A stretch of 26,751 bases of DNA, from positions 15,110 to 41,860 of the forward strand of contig QZLH01001192.1 of NCBI GenBank assembly GCA_003833135.1. Direction: 5' to 3'. The translations under genes and the position numbers were made by a program. This DNA comes from Oehlia diaphana. Lineage: Eukaryota > Glomeromycota > Glomeromycetes > Glomerales > Glomeraceae. The notes under the pieces are model-generated. The model was not told the DNA's origin, did not search any database, and worked only from the letters and a program-made list of their open reading frames with translations. Shown piece by piece: positions 1 through 9,016 of this stretch (positions are counted from its first letter, which is position 1; every line of letters begins with the position of its first letter).

Positions 1-325
1 TTTAAAATTTTTTTTAAAAAAATTTTTCCTTGTTTTAAAAAAAAAAAAAAAAAAAAAATAATGGACGCCAGATGATCGACATAGTCCCCTAATCTCCTAG
101 TTTATAAACTTGGCAAAAATTCATAATATACATATGTTGCCCAATGTGATCTAAAAAATAAGAACAATTTTATGGCATACGTTCGAACTTTTTTAAAAAT
201 GATGATTAATAATATTTTCAGCGTTAAAATTTGATTATTATTATTTTTGTGATATGATCACTGAAATGTCATTACTGCAGTACTGCGTCTAATGTTGGCC
301 GTTCAATCCTATTGATAATATCAGA
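1..325. other. AT-rich gene-free stretch with poly-T/poly-A tracts
   Basis: The first 60 bases are homopolymer runs of T and A, ending in a run of more than 20 A. The rest is AT-rich and has no open frame or convincing signal that I can support. It may include the upstream region of the kinase fragment that starts at 326. Confidence 0.6.
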
Positions 326-712
326 ATGCAATATACCGAAAATACGAATGAATCTATTATTAACTTGATTGAAGAAGCTATCATTAAAGAACATTTAAAA
401 TTTTACGAATACGAACAATTTAGTAACTTCCAACAAATTGGATCTGGCAGTTCTGAAAAAGTATACTGTGTAAATTGGAAAAAATCAGAAAATCAATTTG
501 CAATAAAATCATTTTATAATTTTAACATCACTCTGAAAGAAATTATCGTGAGGTAAATTAATATACAATAAGTTTTTTTTAATTCAGTCTTTATGTCTAT
601 TAACATATTAATTTTAAAATTTTGAATTTATTTATTTAGCTAAAAATTCAACGTTAAGTTGATGTTTGTGATAACATTATGTATTGTCATGGAATAACAA
701 AATTCGAATCAG
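326..712 (+). pseudogene. Protein kinase pseudogene, N-lobe only
   Basis: Exon 1 (326-about 555) encodes a kinase N-lobe. It has a glycine-rich loop (IGSGSSEKVYCVNW, about residues 39-52) and the beta-3 lysine motif FAIKSF (about residues 58-63). A donor (gtaaat) follows at about 555, and an acceptor (tttag) ends at 639. The second exon (640-712) still reads VDVCDNIMYCHGITKFES, the alphaC/beta-4 region of the tyrosine-kinase-like proteins that are very abundant in Rhizophagus. The break is clear: joining the exons puts the recognisable frame out of phase by one base, and an in-frame TAA precedes VDVCDN. No HRD catalytic loop or DFG motif follows before the next, unrelated reading region, so the gene is truncated as well as shifted. 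Kinase identity is firm; the claim that it is dead is strong but rests on this single sequence. Confidence 0.75.
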
Positions 713-779
713 GTATTATAAAAATTTTAAACGAAGGCAGAATCACGTTGATAGTTATCCATGCGAGCTAAAGACTCTT

Positions 780-1410
780 CTATTCTTTGCTAGCTGGATC
801 GGAAATATATCGAATGCATACGATTCTTACTGCGCATAGAATATAATGCAATTCATAAGCTACACGTGCTTCAGAAAAAATAATGTTGGGAATGATACAA
901 AAAATAATTACAATTTGGACTAGCTCATCGTAGGGAAAAAAACATGGAAATATAAAATACGGATCGACATTTTTACAGGGAATGAGTTTAGCATTTAATT
1001 TTCTTAACGAATCCATCATAGGTTGAGCGTTTGACATTGGAAATAATTCAAAAGTTCGTCAGTAGTTCGTCAGCATTGATATAACGACAAAATGTCATGA
1101 ACAGAATTATACTTTTAAATGTAGTTTTATTGGGCATCGATAATACATAGGCTTGTTTTACAAAGCATAATGGCGTTTCTATACTATTTCCTACAAACAA
1201 CACCAGTGTTTCGTTCATATAAACTATTTATGCTAAAACAATATCCCAGCATTAACTCTAATTCGATTTCATTTGTTATTTTTATTTTGTATCAATAATG
1301 CCTGGTTCCCAATATCGATATTCTGGATAGAATAAAATGTCGTCAGTTATTATACATAAAACATGCAGTCAGAATTAAATTAACAATATTGACCTTAGTA
1401 AAACTTACCG
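780..1410 (-). pseudogene. Decayed hypothetical coding region, partner of an inverted copy at 4.5 kb
   Basis: The open stretch at 780-1037 gives 85 residues with a hydrophobic middle (IVIIFCIIPNIIF). In another frame just upstream on the same strand, about 1048-1217, a second stretch starts MNETLVLFVGNSIETP. Between them lies an 11-bp tandem duplication (agttcgtcagt twice, about 1052-1073). Further upstream, 1323-1408 looks like an intron (gtaagt...ctatccag) that matches one in the + strand copy at 4485-4570. The pieces read as one gene broken by indels. I do not recognise the family. Hydrophobicity hints at a membrane segment, but that is weak. Confidence 0.4.
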
Positions 1411-2074
1411 AAATTTTATGATAATAGAATAGTCAATAAAAGAAGGAAAATAGGAAGCGCAAATTGTTGGAGTTATTTAACGAAGGAGCAAAGCAAAAAG
1501 AATGATTTGAGGAATAAGAGGTATCTCTGCCTAATAAGATCTTTGAATTTCTGGACAAAAAAAATAGATATTAACCTTGTAATCTTTGAGTCATTTCCTT
1601 AAAAAGGCACATATTGTCTCGTCTAGAACTTTAATAGTTTCTTCAGTCCATAAGTTTTTGTTTAGCTCAGGCCAGAGTAAAAAATATTCTAAGCCACATT
1701 TCGCAGACCAACTGTACAACCAAAATTTTTGTAATCATATAAATACCTACTGATTGTTGGTCATTTTTAACTTTTGTTGTAATTTGCACTAGTCAGTCTA
1801 GTCATATGTCTAAAATGTCAAATGATCAGCAGATAGTCTACGATAAATAGGTGTGCGGTCAACTATGTAAATCAAAAGTAAATCAAGTTACCTAATATTT
1901 TACATAGTTAATATTTTGAGTCAAATTTTAATAAACGAAATTCTCATAATAAATTACTATAAAAAATGTCACTTTTTTTGGATGCACAGATCGAACAACA
2001 ACTTCTTTCTCAAATATTTTGACACTTATGTTTCTCTAAAACATATTTACAAAGTTATGAAGCCTTTTTTTACA
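1411..2074. other. Gene-poor stretch with one short minus-strand open block
   Basis: Most of this is AT-rich without a clear gene. On the minus strand, about 1591-1712, there is a short open block containing LWTEETIKVLDET that ends in TGA. Its composition looks protein-like, so it may be a leftover exon of one of the neighbouring minus-strand pseudogenes. I cannot place it in a family. Confidence 0.3.
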
Positions 2075-3626
2075 TTAGGGAGGGCCCGTGACTTCTAAAT
2101 GCCAAATGTCCAACCCATCAGAGATCCTAGTCGCCTTTGCATCTACCAAAACAATACCCGAGTTTGATTCTGACTTTAATATTTTTGCGGAATGGGAATG
2201 GGACTCGATCCAATCGATATCTAATGTTAGAAATGTTCTTTCATAAAATTTAAGTAGCGCTGATACTTGGTAAACTATATGCTTTCGCTCACCTATTTTT
2301 CTATTCATAGTGGGACTGACATCTATGAGGTTATAACTAAAGGAAAAACAATTATCAGCAATTTCTTTAATGAACAAATAGACATTAATGTTTACCTACA
2401 AATCAGAGAGAATTTTTTCACAATATAAGCGAAAAGGCTCATCTATATTTATAATATCCTTATTTCAAACTACGTCTTTAAACTTGTCTCCAGATTCCTT
2501 AATGGTGGTATTTATATACTGCTCTAAGGCAGGATTCCATATAGCAGGATTTCTGTCACGTATAGAAGACAACTCTTTAGTGAGTTCCACCAATTTCCGC
2601 TTCCAATTCCTTAGTTGTTAATGCAAATGCACATACAACGAAATTGTTTTGAGTGTAGCTATAACACAGAGGACCAAAATACTATCAGAATAATCTCTAT
2701 TTTCAAGTAACACAACAAGCAGAAACTTACGGCCAGAGTTCTTCTTTCTCTATTGGCCGTTTGTTAGGTGTATTCAATAAATGTGTTAATTTCCGATGAG
2801 TTTGTGGTGGAGTTTTAGGTGGTAAAGCATCTGGAGCGTCTGAAGGTTGTAAAGCATTTGAAAGCGATAACAATGATGATGGTTCCATTTCTGACAGAAA
2901 AACCGATGGTGATGATAATTCCGCTTCTGACAGAAAACAGGTGGTGATGATAATTCTGCTTCTGACGGAAAAACTGATGGTGATGGTTCCGCCTCTGCCT
3001 CTGATGAAAAAACTGATGGTGATGATTCCATTTCTGACAGAAAAACTGATGGTGATAATTTCATTTCTGGTGGAACAGGTTGCAAAAGAGCCTTAAAACC
3101 TCTTGTTTGAGCGGTGATTTTCTGCAAAGATAAGCATATTAGCATCTTATAATCTCATTAATTATGATGATATACTAACGTACCTTAAACACAGAATTCA
3201 ATCGGAACTTTTTCTCAAGATCTATTTTAGCATCAAATACTTCTCTGCATGTACTCACAAGGGCTTTACCTGTTGATAACTGTGATAATAGATGTTATGA
3301 GCAACTTTGAAGTTCGATCTAGTATCGATAAGGAAAAGGAAAGTGACAGGTACCTGAAGCCATTTGAGGTAGCTGGAACACTTCGACCGTATAGTTAAAG
3401 GAACGGTGTGTGGCTGGTTCATTTGATCTAAGCTATCCACGAAGGTGCTTAGCAACTGGTCGAAGGTGACGTCAAGATTGAGATCTGCAAGAAAATTATT
3501 AATATAAAGCTCAAAAGACCACTTTGAAGCTGGTTTACTCTTAAAGAAGTCATCAATGTCATGCGCTCTCTGTTCACACATAAATTTGGAATGCTTTCCT
3601 ATTACTTGTGGTTCAAACATAGACAT
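2075..3626 (-). pseudogene. Multi-exon hypothetical gene with S-P-S-V-F repeats, several disabling lesions
   Basis: Minus-strand exons can be followed: A 3626-3354 (91 codons, starts MSMFEPQVIGKHSKF), B 3279-3184 (32 codons), C 3121-2731, D 2609-2396 and E about 2355-2075. The A/B and B/C junctions have GT-AG introns and stay in phase. Exon C encodes a tandem peptide repeat (SPSVFLSEME-like). A one-base loss inside the fourth repeat, near 2938, throws it out of frame. Exon D restarts as NWKRKLVELTKELSSI, has an in-frame TGA (about 2455) and ends on TAG at the donor. Exon E ends in HLEVTGPP and then hits TAA. In exon E the pattern ...DGLDIWHLEVTG resembles the D...E-x-x core of PD-(D/E)xK-type folds. 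That is a weak inference; I do not firmly recognise the family. With at least three lesions the gene is unlikely to make a full product. Confidence 0.55.
2847..3070 (-). repeat. Coding minisatellite, about 30-39 bp units (S-P-S-V-F-x-S-E)
   Basis: Six imperfect units of about 30-39 bp lie in exon C of the minus-strand pseudogene. On the + strand each has a core like ttctgacagaaaaactgatgg. Units translate as variants of SPSVFLSEAE. The unit at about 2920-2955 is one base shorter than its neighbour, which causes the frame change. Confidence 0.75.
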
Positions 3627-3773
3627 AGTTAAAAGTTGAAATAGCTCAATTGAAAAAAGTTTTTTTTTTCTTTTCCCTAAAAATTATGGGGCTGAGATCG
3701 AATCATCAGTCCACAGTCTGCATGCGTGTAGGTCCAATCAAATTTCTAGGATCTTGTGTCACTGTCAACTGTG

Positions 3774-3794
3774 TACGGTACACAGTGTACCGTA
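3774..3794. repeat. 21-bp near-perfect palindrome
   Basis: TACGGTACAC and GTGTACCGTA flank a single central A, giving 10-bp perfect arms. It lies about 150 bp upstream of the start of the minus-strand pseudogene and just before the CATGTAG repeat array. It could be a dimeric protein site or an end of a decayed fold-back element. Confidence 0.7.
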
Positions 3795-3876
3795 GTAATA
3801 AATTAAAATGTACCCAAGTTTAGTCCAAAGTTTTATGATAGTTTTTATGCTTCGTCTTGGCCCATGCATTCTGCGC

Positions 3877-4093
3877 CTGTCATGTAGACGGTGGTCGTAC
3901 TGAAGTGCAAAGGGAGACAATCATCTGTCATGTAGGCGATGACCTCCTTGTTGCAATTGCCTGCCGGCTGATTTAGCATGTAGTTGATCAGTCGACAGAG
4001 AGGTACATTAGAATAACCTTATCTGCCATGTAGGCGATAAACGTTCTTTGTGCAAAGGTAAGCCACATTTCTTGTCTGCCATGTAGACGGTAG
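3877..4093. repeat. Array of CATGTAG-core repeats spaced about 50 bp
   Basis: Four strong copies of a 17-18-bp motif, consensus CTGYCATGTAGRCGRTR, start at 3877, 3924, 4023 and 4076. A fifth, weaker copy (catgtagttgat) starts at 3977. The CATGTAG cores start at 3881, 3928, 3977, 4027 and 4080, so the spacing is 47, 49, 50 and 53 bp. The sequence between cores is not conserved. Because the spacings are not multiples of three, the array is not one open frame now. Confidence 0.7.
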
Positions 4094-4448
4094 GAATGTG
4101 GAACATTTTCTTTGTTTCATACATATTTACATGATTATTCGTAACCATAATATACTATGAAGCGAAGATTCTGTTAACCTTTCCTAACGTTTTTCTTCAG
4201 GTTAATTAGATATAAGTTCTTTTGTGAAATGTAAATTGTGGACCACCTATTTCAGTTTCTGAAGTTTCACTATAATGCATAAAAAGAAACTGATCTACCA
4301 CAGTTTAAGAAGTGTTGACAAAAAAAATTATTGAAGTCCGGAATTTTGCAATTAAGGTATGAATAAAGTATAATTTTTCAGCTGTGGCTGTGCATTTGCA
4401 AAGAAGAGACTTCAGAGCTTGCAAACTAATATCCATTTTTTTGTTCAG
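4094..4448. other. AT-rich stretch upstream of the + strand gene fragment
   Basis: No complete gene is visible. There is a possible small intron, with donor gtatga (about 4356) and acceptor tttttcag ending at 4380, followed by a short stretch reading VAVHLQRRDF. This could be an earlier exon of the fragment at 4449-4666, but it does not connect cleanly. Confidence 0.3.
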
Positions 4449-4666
4449 GAATTGAGAACCTTATTAGGCGAACATAAACTTTTGGTTAGTTTTACTAAGG
4501 TCAATATTGTTAATTTATTTCTGACTCCGCGTATTCTATGCATAATTGATGACCACTTTATTCTATTCAGAATATCAACGTTTTGGCAAATGAAATCGGA
4601 TTAGAGTTAATGTTGGGATATTATGTTAGTATAGATAGTTTAACACTTGTGTGGGTCTGTATATAA
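4449..4666 (+). pseudogene. Two-exon 3' gene fragment, inverted partial copy of 1.2-1.4 kb
   Basis: After an acceptor (tttgttcag, ending 4448) a 12-codon exon, ELRTLLGEHKLL (4449-4484), is followed by an intron at 4485-4570 (gttagt...ttctattcag). Then comes a 32-codon exon (4571-4666) containing NEIGLELMLGYYVSID and a TAA stop. An AATAAA lies 64 bases past the stop (4731-4736), which fits a true 3' gene end. The intron and second exon match the minus strand of about 1195-1410 closely, intron included. The upstream part of the gene is not recognisable. The family is unknown to me. Confidence 0.45.
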
Positions 4667-4736
4667 GCACCATTTCACTTTGTATAACAAGTTTATGTAT
4701 CATTAAATCATGTAATTTATTTTCTGTATCAATAAA

Positions 4737-5273
4737 GAATTCAAACTGAAAATGCTATACATTGTACTAAATATATTTTTTGTGGGATATAGAGACGCAT
4801 TCTTTACTGAAACATGTCAAATTTGAAAAATGAGAAAAACATGTGACTGACAGATAACAATAGATAGCAGTTGTATACTCAACATGTATTAAAAATATTT
4901 TAGTGTATGCAATGAAAATATAAGATGTTTAAAATATATTTAAAATATATTAATAATATCCTTTGCATATGCGTTTAAACTTGCAACTTTAATAAAATAA
5001 TGCAATAATTAAAAAAAGTAAAAAAATTAACAACTATTTCAGAAATATGTTTTTAATATGTTGATGCTCTTATGAAAATATCGCTATAATCTACTATATC
5101 AATGATTTAATATATATTTTACTGTAACAAATCATATTTATCACTATATGGATTATTACTATTGGAGACGGCAAAAAAAACAATCTGTTCATCTGGTAAT
5201 GGCAGTATAATAACTGATAGCAAATAATAGTAAAATTAAAAAATGATAAAAAAAAAAAGCCTATAATGGGGTC
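4737..5273. other. AT-rich gene-free stretch
   Basis: Very AT-rich, with scattered short A/T runs. I see no open frame with protein-like composition, no RNA gene and no clear repeat. Confidence 0.5.
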
Positions 5274-5292
5274 TGGGGGTCTCAGACCCCCA
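5274..5292. repeat. G/C-rich 19-bp palindrome
   Basis: TGGGGGTCT and AGACCCCCA flank a single C: 9-bp perfect arms in an AT-rich background. An A-run precedes it and cacaaaaattttttt follows. Such GGGGGTCT/AGACCCCC hairpins recur in many eukaryotic genomes as parts of small non-autonomous elements. Confidence 0.7.
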
Positions 5293-5539
5293 CAAAAATT
5301 TTTTTATCTGTATATTAAATTTATAAAATACTTTATGAAGTGAATAGACACGCACAATTAAGATAATGAATTACTTAACCTTAAAAGTTGGTTCCTTTTT
5401 AAAGTTCATCATTGTGAAATAATGATGATTCATTCACTTATCTGCTGGTGATCAGCTCATACAACCACTAATTTTCCCACTTTTACTTTTTCCAAACTTA
5501 ATATAAATGCTTCATACCTTAACACATTAATAGTTTACG

Positions 5540-6130
5540 CACTGATATGATTTTACTATTCCAAGTTTAGTTGCAATTTTTGAGTATTCATCACATTTCT
5601 TAATAATAGCTAGAGTGTCTTCATTATTGTTTTGAGTGATAAGGATATTTTTTGGTAGCTTGACGAACAAATGCACCAAGATTTGTGACAATTGTATCAT
5701 CTTTTCTTAACTTTCACTGCTTTTAAATGCAAATAAAGTAATTGTTACCATGCATTATCAGTAGTAAATTCTGTTAATTCATCATATGTTCTTCCACCCT
5801 AGTATTTTGTTAGTATTTATTAATAATTAGTATTAGATGAGCCTATAATAAATAGCAATTACTCATTATATATTAAATATGAACCTTTCATATACTGTTT
5901 TGAACTCATTCACAAGCTTTATAACTGACATATGGAATCTGTATTAGTAAGTGTTGAACCATCTAACAATATCTTTAGCTAAACTTTCCAATCTTATATA
6001 GTTTTGCTGATTTTGTATACTCGAACAATATGAAGAGCTTGTCTTAACCAAAATGTTTTGTTGTGATTTTATTGCTTGAAGAATCTAAAAAAACAATATG
6101 AGTAAAATAATAGATAGAACTGGTTAAAAT
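5540..6130 (-). pseudogene. Decayed minus-strand coding region, unknown family
   Basis: Reading down the minus strand from about 6088 after an acceptor (tttttttag), one finds ILQAIKSQQNILVKTSSSY... ending ...AKDIVRWFNTY and a stop. A shifted block YRFHMSVIKLVNEF follows. Further on come GRTYDELTEFTTDNAW, then a stop, and, in a changed frame, DTIVTNLGAFVRQATKKYPYH. One last frame change gives NNEDTLAIIKKCDEYSKIA ending at a TAA near 5538. The blocks are in one order on one strand and look like protein, so a gene with several frameshifts and stops is likely. I cannot name it. Confidence 0.4.
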
Positions 6131-6478
6131 TATAATATTTTCTGCAAAACCAAATGTTAGTGAATTTATGTAATATACCTTTGGTAGATAATTTTTTTGA
6201 AATGACCAATTCTATAGATAAAAATTTGTTAAAGCAAATGAATGGAAATTTTTTATGATTTTTTTATTTACCAAATTTTCGCTTAGGGATCTTTATTACT
6301 ATTTTATAGAAAATTTATATTAACGTAAATACAAATGAAATAAAAAGTTTATACAAAAATAAATAAAATAAAAAATAAAAAATTGTCAGCCAAAATAATT
6401 AAAATTTTCTTCTAAAAAAGGCTTACATCATTCAATCATCTCCTCAATTGTTGATATTTCCTAATATATTGTTACTAT
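6131..6478. other. AT-rich flank of the retroelement
   Basis: Nothing recognisable except the target sequence itself: CTAT at 6475-6478 directly before the left LTR is repeated after the right LTR. Confidence 0.6.
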
Positions 6479-7206
6479 TGTTACAGGATATTTTTTTTAT
6501 TATTTTTATTGTTTATTTATTTTTTTATTTATTTTTATCTTTACTTGTAGTTATTTTTGGTTGTTTATAGATTAGATAAAAAAAAGCAGAAGCTTAGCGA
6601 CATAAGGTGGCTGAATACAAGTGGCTGTATAGACAAATGTGCCCAGATCACCACAATTGGCCAGAAGACGATATTGGCCAGAAGATGATTATGTCCGAAG
6701 GATAGAATCATCCTTAAAATTTAATGTTATATAAGGGACCGCTATTGAAGGATGAAAATATAGTATAGTTTAGTTCAGTTCAGTTTAGATATCGTATAGT
6801 TTTATTGTTATAAGATAGATATCAGGATATTACAGAGCGCCGGTTGAGGCAGTAATATCGTATTCCTTTATTTAATTAATAAACTTGTCGATTTGCTTTC
6901 GAATTATTGATACACATTTTATTACATTGTTTATTATTGTGTTTTATATCGTTTATTATTATTTATTAACTTTCGTTATACATCATTAATTTATTATACC
7001 TATTTGCTAATTAATCGTTATATACATGATCTACCTTAATTTATCGCATCATTTACTATCATTTATAATCGTTCATTATTGACTATTCATATATACACTT
7101 TTACCTTATCGATTGATATATATCATTATATTACCTTACCCTAACATACCGATCCTTATTTTTCTTTCTATTATTACCTACTAAACGTCATAAATTGGTG
7201 GTAGCA
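6479..7206 (+). repeat. Left LTR
   Basis: 728 bp, TGTTAC...GTAGCA. It contains a TATA-like TTATATAAGGG near 6729 and an AATAAA near 6884, in the order expected of U3-R. It is about 40 bp shorter than the right LTR because it lacks two short insertions. Confidence 0.9.
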
Positions 7207-7209
7207 ATT

Positions 7210-7225
7210 TGGTGCTCCTTATAAG
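7210..7225 (+). other. Primer-binding site (minus-strand priming)
   Basis: TGGTGCTCC begins three bases after the left LTR. TGG is the complement of the universal tRNA 3' CCA end, so this is where a tRNA would prime reverse transcription. The sequence implies a tRNA whose 3' acceptor strand is GGAGC followed by ACCA. I do not assign the tRNA. Confidence 0.65.
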
Positions 7226-8836
7226 GATTGGCCCTTACTATTTTGTATGGTCAATTACGAATTATTATTTGTGCAAATTCAGATACATACCTGGTGGCAT
7301 CACACCTTTGACCGTATTGAACAAGTTACTTTTTATCACTGAGATCCTACCTGTGCCCATTGTTATCCGCCTGGTCAAAACATAATACAGTTTAACCATT
7401 TTTGGAACTGGTAATCTATTGAGAATCTGGCACTTGGATATACTAGTTGTATACAACAAGTGTTAATAGACCTCGATAATTCCATAACGGTTGCTGAAAC
7501 TTGGAAAGCTATCTATTCGATTGTTTTTAGTATCCGATATTCTATTGAACCTTGACCTTATACTCAGCTTTGACAAGAGCTATATAATGCCTATATTCTT
7601 ACTGATTCATTTCAATGAAACCCTCTTGAAGAACTATACCATATTAGCGAAGCAGTCTTAATGACCGATACTAACAGTTCTACTAATAGCTTTGACATAC
7701 CCACTAATTTTAGATCACTATTAAACAGTGATATAGTATTAGGACCTCTGACACCAGGACTTTTATTTACCCATAAAAACCTCAATCTTGATTTTCTTTT
7801 TGGAGAAGATCCGACAGGATTACTCTATCTTGAGAAAGATTTAAATTTAGATTTATTATTCGCCAAAACTAAACAACCCAGACTTTTAGATACTAATAAG
7901 GACTTATATCTTGATCAGTTATTTAACGAATCAGAAGAACTAGCAATGGCTGCCATACCAGAAGGCTTTAATCTGAATATACTCCTTAACACGTTAAATA
8001 ACCTAACTAATGCCCTAGGAGCTGGAGGGAATAATTGGGTGAATGTTAACAATGCAATAAATACACTGAATGCTACCCTAGCAGCTAATAATAATGTGTT
8101 ACAAACTCGTGGAATGCAGGCAGCACAAATACCAACCTTCTATGGGGAAATTAAGACCCAATTCCTGGTTAAATGAGTTTAACTTATCTTGCGCGGCTAA
8201 CGGATGGAATAACGCTCAAAAACTTCAAATAGTTCCAGCTTACTTATAAGGAGCAGCTGTCATGTGGTATCAAATGGTAGCTGGAAATCCCATCAACGCC
8301 TGAGATGGTACTGCTAACAATAACACATTCAAACATGTCTTTAAACAACGTTTTAGAACGCCTGCTTTAGTTGAGTTATAGTCAACCGAATTAGACTAAC
8401 GATAGCAATGACCTGATGAATCAGTTGATCAATACGCATCATCAGTCCAGGAGTTATATCAACAAATTAATGATGAAGCGTTTGCTTACCCTGACAATAT
8501 TCAAGCTAGGAAGTTTATATCCAGATTACTCCCAGAGTTATATGCGCTGTTAAACCTTTTGGTGATCAAACTTTACAGGCAGCTATTGATCATGCTCACG
8601 CCTGTGAACTTACATTAAGAGAAGGAAAAAGTAAGCCAAGTAATTATGTCACTATCCAATCTGAGACTACCGAGTTGGCAAGAATTGTTTCTACCCTTGT
8701 CACGCAGGTTGGAGAGTTAACCAAGAAAGTGGAAACCCAACCTGGTTGATATAGAGTCCCTTGGAATGACGACCAACAACCTCCTCGTGATAATGCAAAT
8801 CATCAAAACGTTGCTCCCAGTAATACAACAGTAACC

Positions 8837-8878
8837 TACTATACCTGTGGGCAACCTGGACACATCAGTAGACGATGT
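8837..8878 (+). other. CCHC zinc knuckle, first Cys lost
   Basis: TYYTCGQPGHISRRC: the second Cys, His and last Cys of CX2CX4HX4C are present and the first position is TAC (Tyr). TGC to TAC is a single G-to-A change, in line with the other decay here. RNA binding would be impaired. Confidence 0.7.
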
Positions 8879-9009
8879 TCGAATAGAGGAATAGGTGATG
8901 CTCCTAACAGCAATCAGAATAACCAGATGACAACTGTGGATAATAAAATGCTACAAACGATACTACAACAACTGGCAATGCAAAACCAACTTGGCAACAT
9001 GACCCAAAC

Positions 9010-9016
9010 TTTAAAC
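9010..9016 (+). promoter_or_regulatory. -1 ribosomal frameshift site between gag and pol (T TTA AAC)
   Basis: In the gag frame the codons are ACT TTA AAC TAG, so the heptamer U UUA AAC sits exactly one codon before the gag stop. The pol frame begins in the -1 register: from 9016 it reads LEGASLEGKGAKPDQNPS and stays in register for 187 codons to the protease DSG, with two TGA stops that look like later decay. U UUA AAC is one of the most efficient known -1 slippery sequences. Downstream, AAGG/CCTT (9020-9023/9029-9032) and GAGGG/CCCTC (9034-9038/9064-9068) could pair. The spacer to the first is only 3 nt, shorter than usual. Function is inferred, not shown. Confidence 0.6.

Noticed and set aside
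3877..4093. CRISPR array
   Set aside because: Repeat-spacer look, but the repeats are degenerate, only about 17 bp, spacing varies by several bases, no cas genes are present and the setting is a eukaryotic genome with spliced genes.
7265..7459. 64-residue minus-strand open frame
   Set aside because: Antisense of the gag N-terminal frame, whose sense strand has recognisable continuity with gag.
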